This document shows, one piece after another, positions 33,349-44,505 of a DNA stretch of 64,000 nucleotides (the stretch's first letter is position 1; every line of letters starts with the position of its first letter). The translations under genes were made by a program, and so were the position numbers. This stretch comes from Quillaja saponaria (lineage: Eukaryota; Streptophyta; Magnoliopsida; Fabales; Quillajaceae), in the NCBI GenBank assembly GCA_029379385.1, contig CM055615.1, positions 5,084,001 through 5,148,000 on the forward strand. The letters run 5' to 3'. Below the pieces are notes generated by a model. It had not been told where the DNA came from, made no database searches, and saw only the letters and a list, made by a program, of their open reading frames with translations.

Positions 33349-35886
33349 CTCCGGTGAAAGCATCCTCCTTTCTAGTCAATTTACGTATGAAGCAATCCAG
33401 TCACAAAACAATCAAGATTAGGTTTCCCTCTTTTGAGCAAATTTTCAAATTTCTATGTTGTGGATTTAGGCATTTCGGTTTGCTTGAGTGTTAGGGTTTC
33501 CCTCTTCAGCTTTTGGGTGTTTGTGAGTTGGGCTTCTAGTTGGTTCTTACACAAAAGTTAGGGCTCTTTATTGAAAATTAATTATGATAGTCTTAAAATT
33601 ATGAATTCTTGTGTTTCTTCACCATTGTTCTGTTAAATGTTGTACTGTAATAGTTCTAAGCAACTATTCCAGTTATCTATACAAAAAATTGGTTGTTTTG
33701 AGTAATCGCTATTTCAATGTGTTTCCCCAGTCTTGATCTATAACAATGGAGTCTCTGATCCTAATTTTTTATGCACCCTTTATTTCTTACAAGTATCCTC
33801 ACACCCTTTGAGTGTGAGCCTAATCTCATTTAGGGTTCGCCACTGTCCATCCCCACAGTTGTTTTCCTGCAGACTCAAACCCTTGACATTGCAGAGGACT
33901 CTTTACTTCTAATTGCATTGGGCATGCCTTGAAAAAAAAGAAGAATTCCATCTTTCCAATTGAGAATGTCAATGCCTCGCAATTTGCATTCATATAAGTA
34001 TAATAAGGAGATTAGTCACTTAGAATCCACATTCTGTTGTCGCAAGTAATGAGTCCCAAATTGATTCACACCTCTAGTGAAAGCATCCTCCTTTCTTCTC
34101 AATTTGAGCACGAAGCAATCCAACCATGAAATAATCAAGGTTAGGTTTCCCTCTTTTGTGCAAATTTTTCAAATTTCTGAGTTGTGGATTTAGGCATTTC
34201 GTTGTGCTTGTGTTAGGCTTTCCCTCTTCAATTTCCAGGTGTTCATGAGTTAGGGTTCTAGTTACTTCTTACACGAAAGTTAGGGTTCTTGGTTGAAAAA
34301 TATGATTGTCTTGAAATTATGAATTCTTGTGTTTCTTAACCACTATTCTGTTAAATGTTGTACTGTAATAGTTCTAAGCAACGATTCCAGTTATCTATAC
34401 GAAAAATTGGTTATTTTGAGTAACCATATTTGCTATTTCAATGTGTTTCCCTAATCTTGATCTATAACAATGGAGTCTCTGCTGCTAGTTTTTTATCCAC
34501 CCTTTATTTATTTTCTGATTTCTCACAAGTACCCTCACACCTTTTGGGTGTGAGCCTAATCTCGTTCGAGCTTTGTTGCTATCCATCCCCATAAGTGTTT
34601 TCCTACGGACTAGAACACCTGACATTATAGAGGCCCCTTCACTTCTAATTGCAATGGGCATGCCTTGAAAAAAATAAAAAATAAAAAATAAAAAAAAAAA
34701 GGAAGAATTTCATCTTTCCAGTTGTGAACGTCAATGCCTTGTGAATTGCATTCATATAAGTACAATAAGGATATTAGTTGCTTAGAATCCACATTATCGG
34801 AAAAACAGCAAATTGTTCAAATAATTGAAGATTGTAGATTGATTTCTTTCCCTCTTAATTACTGTTTAGCAATTCCACTCAGCCCTTGAATCAACAATTC
34901 TACCCTCTTATACTCTCAAGCTGCTGAATGAAATGCATGTGGACACTAGAAGAAGGGATTAACCTTATATAAATAAAGCAAATTCAACGTTCGTAGTTGG
35001 GGTGTACTCTGAAGCTCAACTCCTCCAAATTAAATGTTAGAAAATAATCAATGTAAGAAAGAAAGAGAGAGAAATCTAAACAGTTTTCCCTCTTTTACCG
35101 ACAGGGTACTCTCGGCAGTGATCAAGGTGGACAGCAAACTGTTCATTGTCGACAACAAGTTACTGTCGGAAGTAGTGCAGTTTTTAAAAAAAACAAATAT
35201 ATTTCAATTGGATTAGATTAGGTTGGGTCATTCACCATAGAAATTTTGATCTAAATCCAATCTAATAAAATAATAGAGGCCTTCCAACCAATCCAATTCA
35301 AGCAACAATAAATTTGAATCAACCATATCAGATTGGTTTGATTTGATCTATTGGAGCTAATCATGTAGTTTTGATCTGTTATTCAAATTATTTACACAAG
35401 TTGGATTACTTAGGGTGTTACAAATGATATAAAGCCAACTTAAGACTCACATCCATGTGAAATTGGTGATACTGTAATCCGAATTTTGTGTAGGCCTTAA
35501 CGGCAAGAACTAAGTGGAAAATTTTTGCATGCATCATTATTGTAATACATTCCGAAAATAATCACTATCAACTTACGAATTACGATATATAGTAAGAAAA
35601 GTCAAGAGAAAGAAACGTGTGTTAGTATATACAAATTGGAGATAGAAACTCCTTTATAACTCTCAACCATTTGTTTAACTTTTTAGTCAACTTATGGTTT
35701 CTTTGGGACTTTGGGTTTATTACTTCTTTTACTTGTTACGGTGTGAGTTTGTCCTTTCGGGCTTTGTTGTAAAATTGGACATTTTATATTATTAGATCAA
35801 CGTAAATACCATATGAATTATTATTTGATTTTTTACAATATTGTCTTAGCAGACAAAATTATAAAACATTATCTTATCAGTCGACT
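33349..35886. repeat. Segmental duplication copy A, block 3
   Basis: This block aligns with 56437-58985. Inside it, 33352-34063 and 34064-34770 are themselves tandem copies of a ~710-bp unit. Each has GGGTTTCCCTCTT-like sequence, CCTCACACC(C/T)TTTGGGTGTGAGC and a purine tract after GGGCATGCCTTGAAA. The stretch 35405-35425 (TTAGGGTGTTACAAATGATA) resembles an LTR end plus PBS, so part is probably LTR-derived. No gene is visible. Confidence 0.82.
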
Positions 35887-36204
35887 AAAATAAAAAAAAA
35901 ATAATGTTAAGTACATATGTCACTCTTTTACTTATTGACAGTGAAATAAATATTAATTTTTATTTAGATAATTGTCTTATATTTTGGTCAAACAATATAA
36001 CTAACATATGTTGACAACTATGAAACTATTTATAAAACACTTAGTCAATGCTAAAATAGTTAAACTATTGATCTAACAATAAGTTTATAACCTTTTAAAC
36101 TATTTATCACCAATTAACTTGCTTTCGTCTCCTTCCCTATATAATGCATGCTTCTAATATAAATACTCCAATTCCGTCACTTAGCTGAAGAAAGAAGCAG
36201 ACCA

Positions 36205-36508
36205 TGGTATCAGAGCATTCATTTGCAAGCCTCTTAGCAATGTCAAACTCTTCTTTAACCCAAGAACCTTAACTTACAATTCAAGCTTTTCATCAATGTT
36301 CTAGCTTGATTTCTATCAAGCTCAACTCAACCAATTTTCTGTTATGGCCTTCCCAGATCGTGCCAGCTGGTTTGAAGTTTAGGTCTTTATCATCACTTTA
36401 CAATGGATGCTAAACCCACAGAAAAAGTCTCAAGCCATAGACAACTAACGATGGTCTTTTCATTTCCTAGTTACTTGAACCATGAAAGAGGATATTATAA
36501 GTTCTATC
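36205..36508 (+). mobile_element. Copia retrotransposon PBS and gag start (left part)
   Basis: TGGTATCAGAGC at 36205-36216 is an exact Met-tRNA PBS. Downstream the plus strand reads ISIKLNSTNFLLWPSQIVPA, the gag (UBN2) start of plant Copia elements, with shifts and stops. The preceding LTR probably ends just before 36205; its start is not defined. A solo LTR splits the gag at 36509. Confidence 0.75.
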
Positions 36509-39404
36509 TGTTATAACACAACAGTTAAACATTAGAATTGTTTATGTGTAATTTGTTGTAATTGGGGAAATAAATAAATATTTGTATATATAAAATATAT
36601 ATACACATGTGACTAGGAATTAATTTTTATTATATTATTGGTTCACTTAAAAAAACTTGAAATTTGTTGCTGTAAACTTTATTGAGATATAAGACTAAAA
36701 AGAAATTATAGTACAAAATTATTATAATATTATATATTTATATATTGTTAGACTTAATTGATACCACTCATTGGAGAGTAAAGTATACCATAACATATAT
36801 TATTTTAATGGCATTGTCTTTTCTTTCTTTTCCTTTTTGGCCACCGACTTAACTTTGTCCCTCTCCGGTGCTGCCCTGCCGCGTACTGACTTGATAAACT
36901 CTCCCCTGTTTTCTTTCTTGGTTTTCTTTCTTCTCGCCATTTGTGTTGTAGATGGTAATTGAAGTGTGATGGAAATTGTGGTGGTGGCCAAGTCAAGGTA
37001 AAAACCCTTCCTCCTATTCTTCCTTCGTGTCCCAGTTGACTCCTTTCCTTACAGCCTTGTGTGGGTAGCATCTATTAGGATGTAGGTGCTCTGTTTTGAG
37101 TCAGGAATTTCAGTTAAGGTTGGACAATTTGCTGCCGTGAGCCTCAAAATTTCTGGTTGGGTGTGTGACCATGTGTGTGTTTGTGTGAGCCTTGGATGAG
37201 CATGGCAGCAACTATGGTAAGGGAAGTTACCATGCCCTGTTTCAGTCAAGTTCAGCCGTGAGGAATGTGGCACAGCAACCCCTTTTTTTTGTCTTGGTTT
37301 GCCTATCATTTTCTTGGCAAAGTCTTCCTTTTATTTCATGATAGAATTAACTAAGGTAGTAAGTGTGTTGCCGTATATACCATAAGTCATGAGAAAGTTT
37401 AAATTTCCTCTAAGTTTAAGATTTTAAACTTGTTTTCATGGAGGGTTACTTGAGTTTTATGGTATTAAGGAAACAAAAGGTATATACAAAAAATTTTACG
37501 GCCTTGGAAATTGATTTGGTTAAATTAGTGGTGTTGGCTTCAGTGTTATTAAATTCTAGCTAGATAAGTTCTTTATGTTTAAGTAGAAATGTAAAATAAT
37601 TTAGTTAGACTAATCAATTATATTTAGGAATTGTATTATTTAATTTGTTTTATATATATATATATATATACATGGATTTTAGATGACCAATAAGTTAGTT
37701 AAGAGTTATGTAATTCAAGTATCAAGTTAAGCTTAGCTAAGCTAAGTAGTTAAGTTTAATAACTAAAAACTAAATCAATATAAAGTGTCTTTAGAATATT
37801 GCTAATTGTTTTGGGAAGTATATCTATACATGAATTAAAGAAAAATATGCCTATAGGGCATTCCATAAAATTTCTTAGGAAAAATTAGAGGTTGATATAT
37901 GTATATAATTTAATAAGTTTCATCAATTAAATAGTCAATTAGAAGACATGTAAATTGACTATGTTAGTCTAAAACATAGTAAGTAGAATATAAGTAATGT
38001 TGAATTACTAAGTTGTATGAAATTTCTTGATGAATGTATAAATATACATATAAATGCATTTAAGGAAATTAAATATATATATGTATATCTTTGAGATAGT
38101 TGTTAAAATGTAAAACAAAAGAAATTAAACCTCAAGTAATATGTTAAATATGTATATATATAGTATTGAGAAATTGTAGAATTGATTATAAAATAATTAT
38201 AGCAAATAATATATGACTTTATGATTTTTCAGTTCCAGATCGTGTTAGGGAATTATCAACACCTTCACAGTCTCAACGTGATGACGAATCACATCTTTAA
38301 ACTTAGTGAGTGGATTATGTTCTCTCTAGTTGCTAGATTATTACATGTAACTGTATGTGTTTTTGAATGGATGTGTTATATGGAAAAGTAAGTATATGTA
38401 ATGTTTAATTTGAGGTATTTGAATTATAATTGGTATGTGAAAATTGTTTATAATTGATAAGGACCAATAAAGTGAATTTTTTTCTCTGAAACGATTTTAC
38501 TACCGAAATAGAATCTGGGTGCAGCTAGGAGATTTTGAAATATTTTGATTTTGATAAGTGTTTTAAAATTGAGTACTCAGCCACGGTAGGATGGATTGTG
38601 TATAGAGAATATATTTGGTGTGCGGGCCAAAAAAAAGCCCGGTGGGAGGATATATGGTGTGTGGGGCTAGGTCACTCTAATTGGCCCTTTTTGGTTGAAT
38701 TGTGTGAACTATATAATTTAAATAAATTGATTGATTGCCTATCTTGTGCTCGTATAAATGATTTGAGTTAGTTTTTGCTTATTAAGATATTCGTGCGTGA
38801 TATATGAAATGGTAATATAAGTGTTGTTATATGAATTTATTTGATGAATTTGTGTTAGTTATGATATGGTTGATGCTAGTACTCTTAGGGTACGTTTTTC
38901 ATTCACTGAATCCTTGTGACTCATTCTTTTGTTGTTGCTATATATATATATATTTTTAGTATCAGGAGATCAGCAAACGTCGCCTAAGGACTTGTGACTT
39001 GCCTTTCATTTTGTGACGAGGTATACTTCGAAATTACAAACTTGAAGCCGCAGGACGACATTTACAGTCACATTAGGCTCTTGTGTCTTGCCACATCTAG
39101 TATTTTAATTATGTTAATTGTGTCTGTGTACATTGGAATTGTGGTACACTGGTTATTATAATTAGCTTGTGTATGTGTGTACTATAGGCATGTTCTACTT
39201 TATGGAAAATCTCTGCCAAAATTTTCTGCTAAAAACGTTACATGTTGTCATGCACTTCTATATTTTTAATCTAATACATCAAAGCTTTTGTTTTATTTAT
39301 AAGTCTTCAAGAGTCATTTGTAATTAGTTGATGTGAAGTCAAGGTTAAGAAGGTTTAGTTATCTATTTATCCGGACAGTCATACCTTTTTATGAGGGTGT
39401 GACA
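36509..39404. mobile_element. Solo LTR, 2.9 kb, same family as 9351-12764
   Basis: It starts TGTTATAACA and ends GGTGTGACA. CTATC flanks both sides (36504-36508 and 39405-39409), a perfect 5-bp target duplication. It shares with 9351-12764 the block GAGTACTCAGCCACGG with GGATGGATTGTGTAT, the GCTAGTACTC...GGGTACG block and the end GGACAGTCAT...GTGTGACA. It is inserted in a Copia gag; joining 36508 to 39410 restores collinearity of that gag. Confidence 0.87.
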
Positions 39405-39409
39405 CTATC

Positions 39410-39805
39410 TTTGGTGCAAAAACAATATATCAAGTGTGGACTTCATTGGAATAACAGCTCCTTCCAATTACAATTGAGAAGGAAGGTCATTTGAAAAACA
39501 TGTTACTGACCATTCAGATGGGATCATGATCTCTAGAAGAATATCTAAAAGATTTCAAATTCATATGTGACAATCTTGTTACAATAAAGCAACCTATCTC
39601 AGATCTTGACAAAGTTTTCCAATTCGCTCGTGGCTTGGGTCCGAATTATGAGAACTTTTGACTTGCAATGCTCACAAACCCACCTTAACCATTATTTTCT
39701 CAATTTGTGTTGGCTGTTCAAGGTTTTGAGTAATCTTAAGTTGCAAGAAAAGAAGAGGAAAAGATGATATTGGAGTATGCACAAGCATACTTTGGACAAC
39801 GATGA
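39410..39805 (+). mobile_element. Copia gag (right part)
   Basis: The plus strand reads KTIYQVWTSLE, then SLEEYLKDFKFICDNLVTIK and FQFARGLGPNYENF, ending AYFGQR. This is the UBN2 gag pattern, with several stops. It continues the piece at 36205-36508. No protease, integrase or RT follows; the element is truncated. Confidence 0.82.
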
Positions 39806-41262
39806 TGTTGGAGTATTTGTTTATTAATTGTTGAATTGTCCATTTCTTGTACTTTGATATTCATTTGAATTTTTCTTAACCTAAGGTGAGACTCGACTTT
39901 TCTTGGCCCTTGCGCCCTTATGATTTGAGTTTTGGGTCATGATATTCTAACTCCCAAATAGAGCCAAATTATATTTTTGATATCAGGCATGCATCTATTT
40001 ACATACAAGAATCTATTGACAGTCATTTTTCTTAATCAAGTCTTGAAACCTATTGCAAATATGCCTATACTTCAAAACTGTCCCATAATTTTTTTATTGT
40101 TTTTTACATGGTTAGTTAGGACATTTACATCATCACATTTACCGTGAATATGCATCCAAATTCAATAATCAACAGTCTATATAAGGTGAGATAAACAACT
40201 TATAAATTTATATTAAAAAAAAAGTATTTGTGCATCTATGACTAATGAAATTCAAGCCTAAAACGATATGGTCCCATCATCTCAATCTTACATCATTAGT
40301 TATTTGACATCATATAGTTGCACTTCATGATTTTGCTTGAATTGCTCTTGTCTATGTCAAAACCGTTACCAAAACATATATATAGATTTTATAGTCCTAC
40401 ATTAATTTGACACCCACTTATTAAATGCATAGATTTTTTATTTTATTTTTCCGAATGTGGTCTATTCGGCACAATGGGAGATAAGCTCATTCACTTCTCA
40501 TAAACTATTCATCCTATGTCTAAGGCTGGATTCGATCACTGATTCTTAGTATGATGCTTAGAGAATATAGTAGAACCAAAATACATACATTTTACAACCT
40601 TTCAAACATAACGTTAGTAATTCTAATAAATTCCAAATGTGGTTTGCTAGTACGATAAGCATTGAAGTTTGTTTACTTTATAGCTTTAGGTAATTTCAAT
40701 TGATATTATCTTTACTTTTTATAATGAAAAAAATACGCTCCTAGTAAAGTGTTAAGTGTTTGGTTCTCTTTCTTCTTAATTGCTACCATTCCAGTAAAGT
40801 AATATTTTTTTTTGGTTTTCTGGGTTTCTCAACAAACATTATTGTGAAACTAATATCTCAATCTCTGTCGAGATTGGGAAACCCTCCCAACAATTGCCTG
40901 CTCCAAGATTCAAACTTGTGTTATTATCTTAGAAGTATAGCTCGCTTACCACGAAACCCAACCCTCGTTGGTAGCAAAGTAATCTTTTGAATTTCATTTC
41001 AATCACTTTTATATATGATTTGGTAAAACACCACCACAGGCATTTCGTGTATCAAAGGTCACCAAAACTTCTATTTAATAATTGTATGTTGAATTATTAT
41101 TATTTTTTAAATAATCAAACACCATTTTGATGAATAATACAAATTACACTAGTTTGCTACAATCTTATTCTCTTCTTTCCAAGTTAAGATTTATAATACA
41201 AGACAACTTTAATGATATTGTTGATATCTCATTCTCTTGTTAGCTCGAATCTATGTTTACTT
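39806..41262. other. Non-coding stretch; part of an old tandem duplication
   Basis: 40050-40740 resembles 42110-43060 in order; for example, AATTTCAATTGATATTATCT with TTACTTTTTATAATGAAAA follows GCATTGAAGTTTGTTTAC in both. I see no gene. Confidence 0.45.
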
Positions 41263-41265
41263 TAA

Positions 41266-42104
41266 GGGATAGTTTGGTACGCAATAATTGTCATTTCATT
41301 ACATGCATAATTCTATGGAATAACATTTTTTCGTTTAGTACGTATTTAGTCTCATATTGTTCATTCCATTATGGCTATTTTATTCCATAAAAGTAGGAAT
41401 CCTCAAACCCACCTACAGGGTAAGATTCCTCATTCCTATTTCTATAGAATCGGTTAGTTCAATTAAATTACAGAAATACCCTTCTATCACTTAAAATAAA
41501 TAATTAATATTAAAAATAAATAATTAATATAAATAATAAATATATTTAGTTTAGTCAAATTACAAAAATACTCTTCATATCACATTAAATAATATAAAAT
41601 AGTATAAAATATAAAAATAATAGTAATTAAATTTATTTTAGTCAAATAACAAAAATACTCTTCATATCAGAGTATATAATATAATTATAAATAAATAATT
41701 AATGTAAAATAAATATATTAGTTAAATAAATTTAAACTAAAATATTAATATGATTAAATAATAAAAATTAAAATAACAATAAAATAATAAAATATATATA
41801 AGTAATAATAAATAAATAGTCAGAATATAAAATTTTAAAATAAGAGATATATAAATTTTATAAATTATGTTATATTTTTTTTGCTTTACATTTATAGGAA
41901 TATTTTTGTCATTTTAGTATAATTTTTATATCATTTCATGTTTGAAAAGTGCATAATAAATAAATAATTGAAATGAAATGTCTACTTCTCATTGACTCTA
42001 CCAAACAATAGAATTGAATGATCAATACATTCTATAAACATTTCATCTCATTCCCTTTCCCATTCCAATTTTACAAAAATTATTTTTGCATACTAAACTA
42101 GTCC
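41266..42104. mobile_element. PIF/Harbinger-like MITE
   Basis: The terminal inverted repeats are imperfect: GGGATAGTTTGGTACGCAA at the left, and the complement of the right end reads GGACTAGTTTAGTATGCAA. TAA flanks both ends (41263-41265 and 42105-42107), the 3-bp T(A/T)A target duplication of this superfamily. The 839-bp interior is AT-rich and non-coding, with internal short repeats (CAAATTACAAAAATACTCTT twice). Confidence 0.78.
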
Positions 42105-42107
42105 TAA

Positions 42108-43449
42108 TACTTAAAACCTATTGCAAACCACGAACCTTATACTTCAAAAAACGGCCAAATACGAAGTTATTCCTTCTTCTTCTTTTTCTCAGTTAAAATA
42201 TTTTCATCAATCACATATATAGTAGGTACATACCAATTTTGCAATCCACAAACAAATTTAAAAGAAAATATCTAAGATCTGAGACCATATGGTTCCACAC
42301 ACCTCAATCTTAATTAACTTCATTAGCTAAAGATATTCAACATCGGGGTTTCACTTCTTGATATCTGTTGAATCAATGTTGACTAACATAGTCTATAAAA
42401 TCGTACATTAATTTGACTTTAGCTTATTACATGCATAGATTTTATTTTTGTAGTTGGAAAGAGACTTATTGGGCTCATAAGATGCATAGCGGAAGGTAAC
42501 TCTTTTTGTTCTCATAACTCCCAATCCCAAGTGAAGATTGGATTTGATCCAAGATCCTTAGTATGACTCCAAGAGACTTAGCCAGTTGAATGAACTAGCA
42601 CCTTCTACATGTATACATTTATGCCAACTACTTGTTAGATGACTGTCAAAAATACCTTGTAATTTACTAACTATCAGATTTCAAATTCTAACTACTTATT
42701 GGGTATATACCCAAACTCTTTCTCCTAAAATTAACAATTACATACACTTACAAACCTTCAAACCTAACATTACTAAAATGGAGGTGTTGGAACCTTTTGG
42801 TCATTGACAAATGAGTGGAATTTTTTTCATTATTTGTGAGTTGTTTGTCCCACTTTATATGTGCATATCTGAAATTATAATACTCAATTGTTGAATTGAG
42901 AGACTCCGTTATATATGCAATTTATTGATGCAAATATTATCTCTATTAAAAACTTTCAAAAGTAATTTGGTGCGATATGCATTGAAGTTTGTTTACGTAT
43001 AGCCTTAATTAATTTCAATTGATATTATCTTTACTTTTTATAATGAAAACAATACGTTCATAGCAAAAAGAACATAACATAACCTACATATGATTTTTGG
43101 CTAAAGAAAAAACTTGCAAGAAAAGAATTCTTCTACTTCTATATTAGCATAGCTAACATACTTCAATGTCATTACATTTGATCGTTCGCATCAAAACCTA
43201 CCATTACAACCATTTCATTATTTTACCATTTCCTTTCTTGCTTGTTAATTTCAAAAAATAGATAAAGAGAATTAATTGACACAAGCTATATACATGATTC
43301 AGCCAAAGATATAATTCATCCGAGAAGAGACCATATAATAATATTATTTCATAGAGTACAAACACTCAGCTCAACTTAAAGTTTATAATTAATATTGGAG
43401 CCGGCCCCTATTTGTGGTTAGGGATCTACTGGCTCATTTTGGTGTCTTA
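42108..43449. other. Non-coding stretch; second half of old tandem duplication
   Basis: This is the diverged partner of 40050-40740. No gene, tRNA or clear element boundary is seen. A possible LTR-like start, TGTTGGAACC near 42785, has no partner. Confidence 0.4.
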
Positions 43450-43633
43450 ATTCTTGTTCCATCAATAAAAATTGGCTATGTCATTAAAAATTTCACATAA
43501 TAAAGTAACAGTGTTAATTTTAACTATTTTCTATCTAATGATAAGTGAAATTTTTAAAATTGAAGTTAACACCATTAGTTTATCATGTGAAATTTTTAAT
43601 GACCTACCCAACTTTTATTGATGGGACAAGAAT
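43450..43633. mobile_element. Hairpin MITE (nearly complete inverted repeat)
   Basis: The left arm (ATTCTTGTTCCATCAATAAA, then GTCATTAAAAATTTCACAT) is repeated inverted in the right arm (about 43545-43633) with few mismatches, leaving a loop of a few bases. The 184-bp element could fold into one long hairpin. Confidence 0.82.
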
Positions 43634-44474
43634 CAATACAAGAAATGGCATTATCTATGTTTGTAAGTTGCAAACACAGTAAACAATTTGCATATGCATC
43701 CAGACATAGTAATTCTAGACTTAGACACTATTTTTTGCATCTACGCAAACATAGATACTTAATTGCATTCTTTGTACACTTATAATGGCTTTCCATGTAT
43801 CCGCAGTTTGGAATATAAACGTTGCAACGCAAATGCAAATATAACTACGTCTGCAACAAATAGACACAATTGCTTTTTGTTTTTTTAATTTTTTATGTGC
43901 TTGTGTGTGGCAGACGCAGATATCCTAAATGAACTGCTTACGAAAATTTTTCTTTTTATTATTTTTAATTTTTTTTTATAATTTAGTATCTGTAAATACC
44001 TGTGTAAAAGTTTATTTATATTTAAATTCTAAATTTGACATAAATAAGTCATTAAAATTATTTACAAATATTATAACCATCTCATAATCTTGATAAGTCT
44101 TTTTCGTCTCAAGCTTGCTCGTTATTCAGACTGAGATGCAAAGGCGTGGATGTACGAGGTGCAACCTGAAATAATCAAAATAAATAAGTTATAAGTAATT
44201 ATACTTAATGTTACAGAGGCATGATGACTTTTGGAATTGATAACCAAATCTCCATAATCCTGACTTCAGACAAAGAAACATATAAGATGCTTGACTAAAC
44301 CAAAGATTAAAGTAAAAATTGATAAAACAAAAGTTAACTGTAAGAGTTTGTTTACTGAAACAGATGACAATTTATTAAAAATTTCGAGGTTCCCTACAAT
44401 ATGGAAAATGACTTAAAATGCAAACACATATATTTTTGTTTTTATACACAATAACAACACAAAAACAACAAGGA

Positions 44475-44505
44475 GCTTCGAGCCAGACAATGAAGATGAG
44501 GCTCT
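44475..44505 (-). pseudogene. Possible CYP82 remnant at the edge of copy B
   Basis: The minus strand CATCTTCATTGTCTGGCTCG matches the IFIVRLG codons of the P450 at 3111-3643 (CATCTTCATTGTCCGGCTCG) at 19 of 20 bases. It reads IFIVWLE. The match is very short and could be chance, but it lies exactly where the segmental duplication begins. Confidence 0.3.

Noticed and set aside
36771..37309. Several open frames with TATA-like and Arg/Lys-rich peptides
   Set aside because: They overlap each other on both strands within the second solo LTR; none has a recognisable domain.
40760..40990. 76-codon plus-strand frame with NPPNNCLLQDSNLCYYL
   Set aside because: It resembles a dispersed repeat with gene-finder-like composition; no family recognised and no flanking exon.
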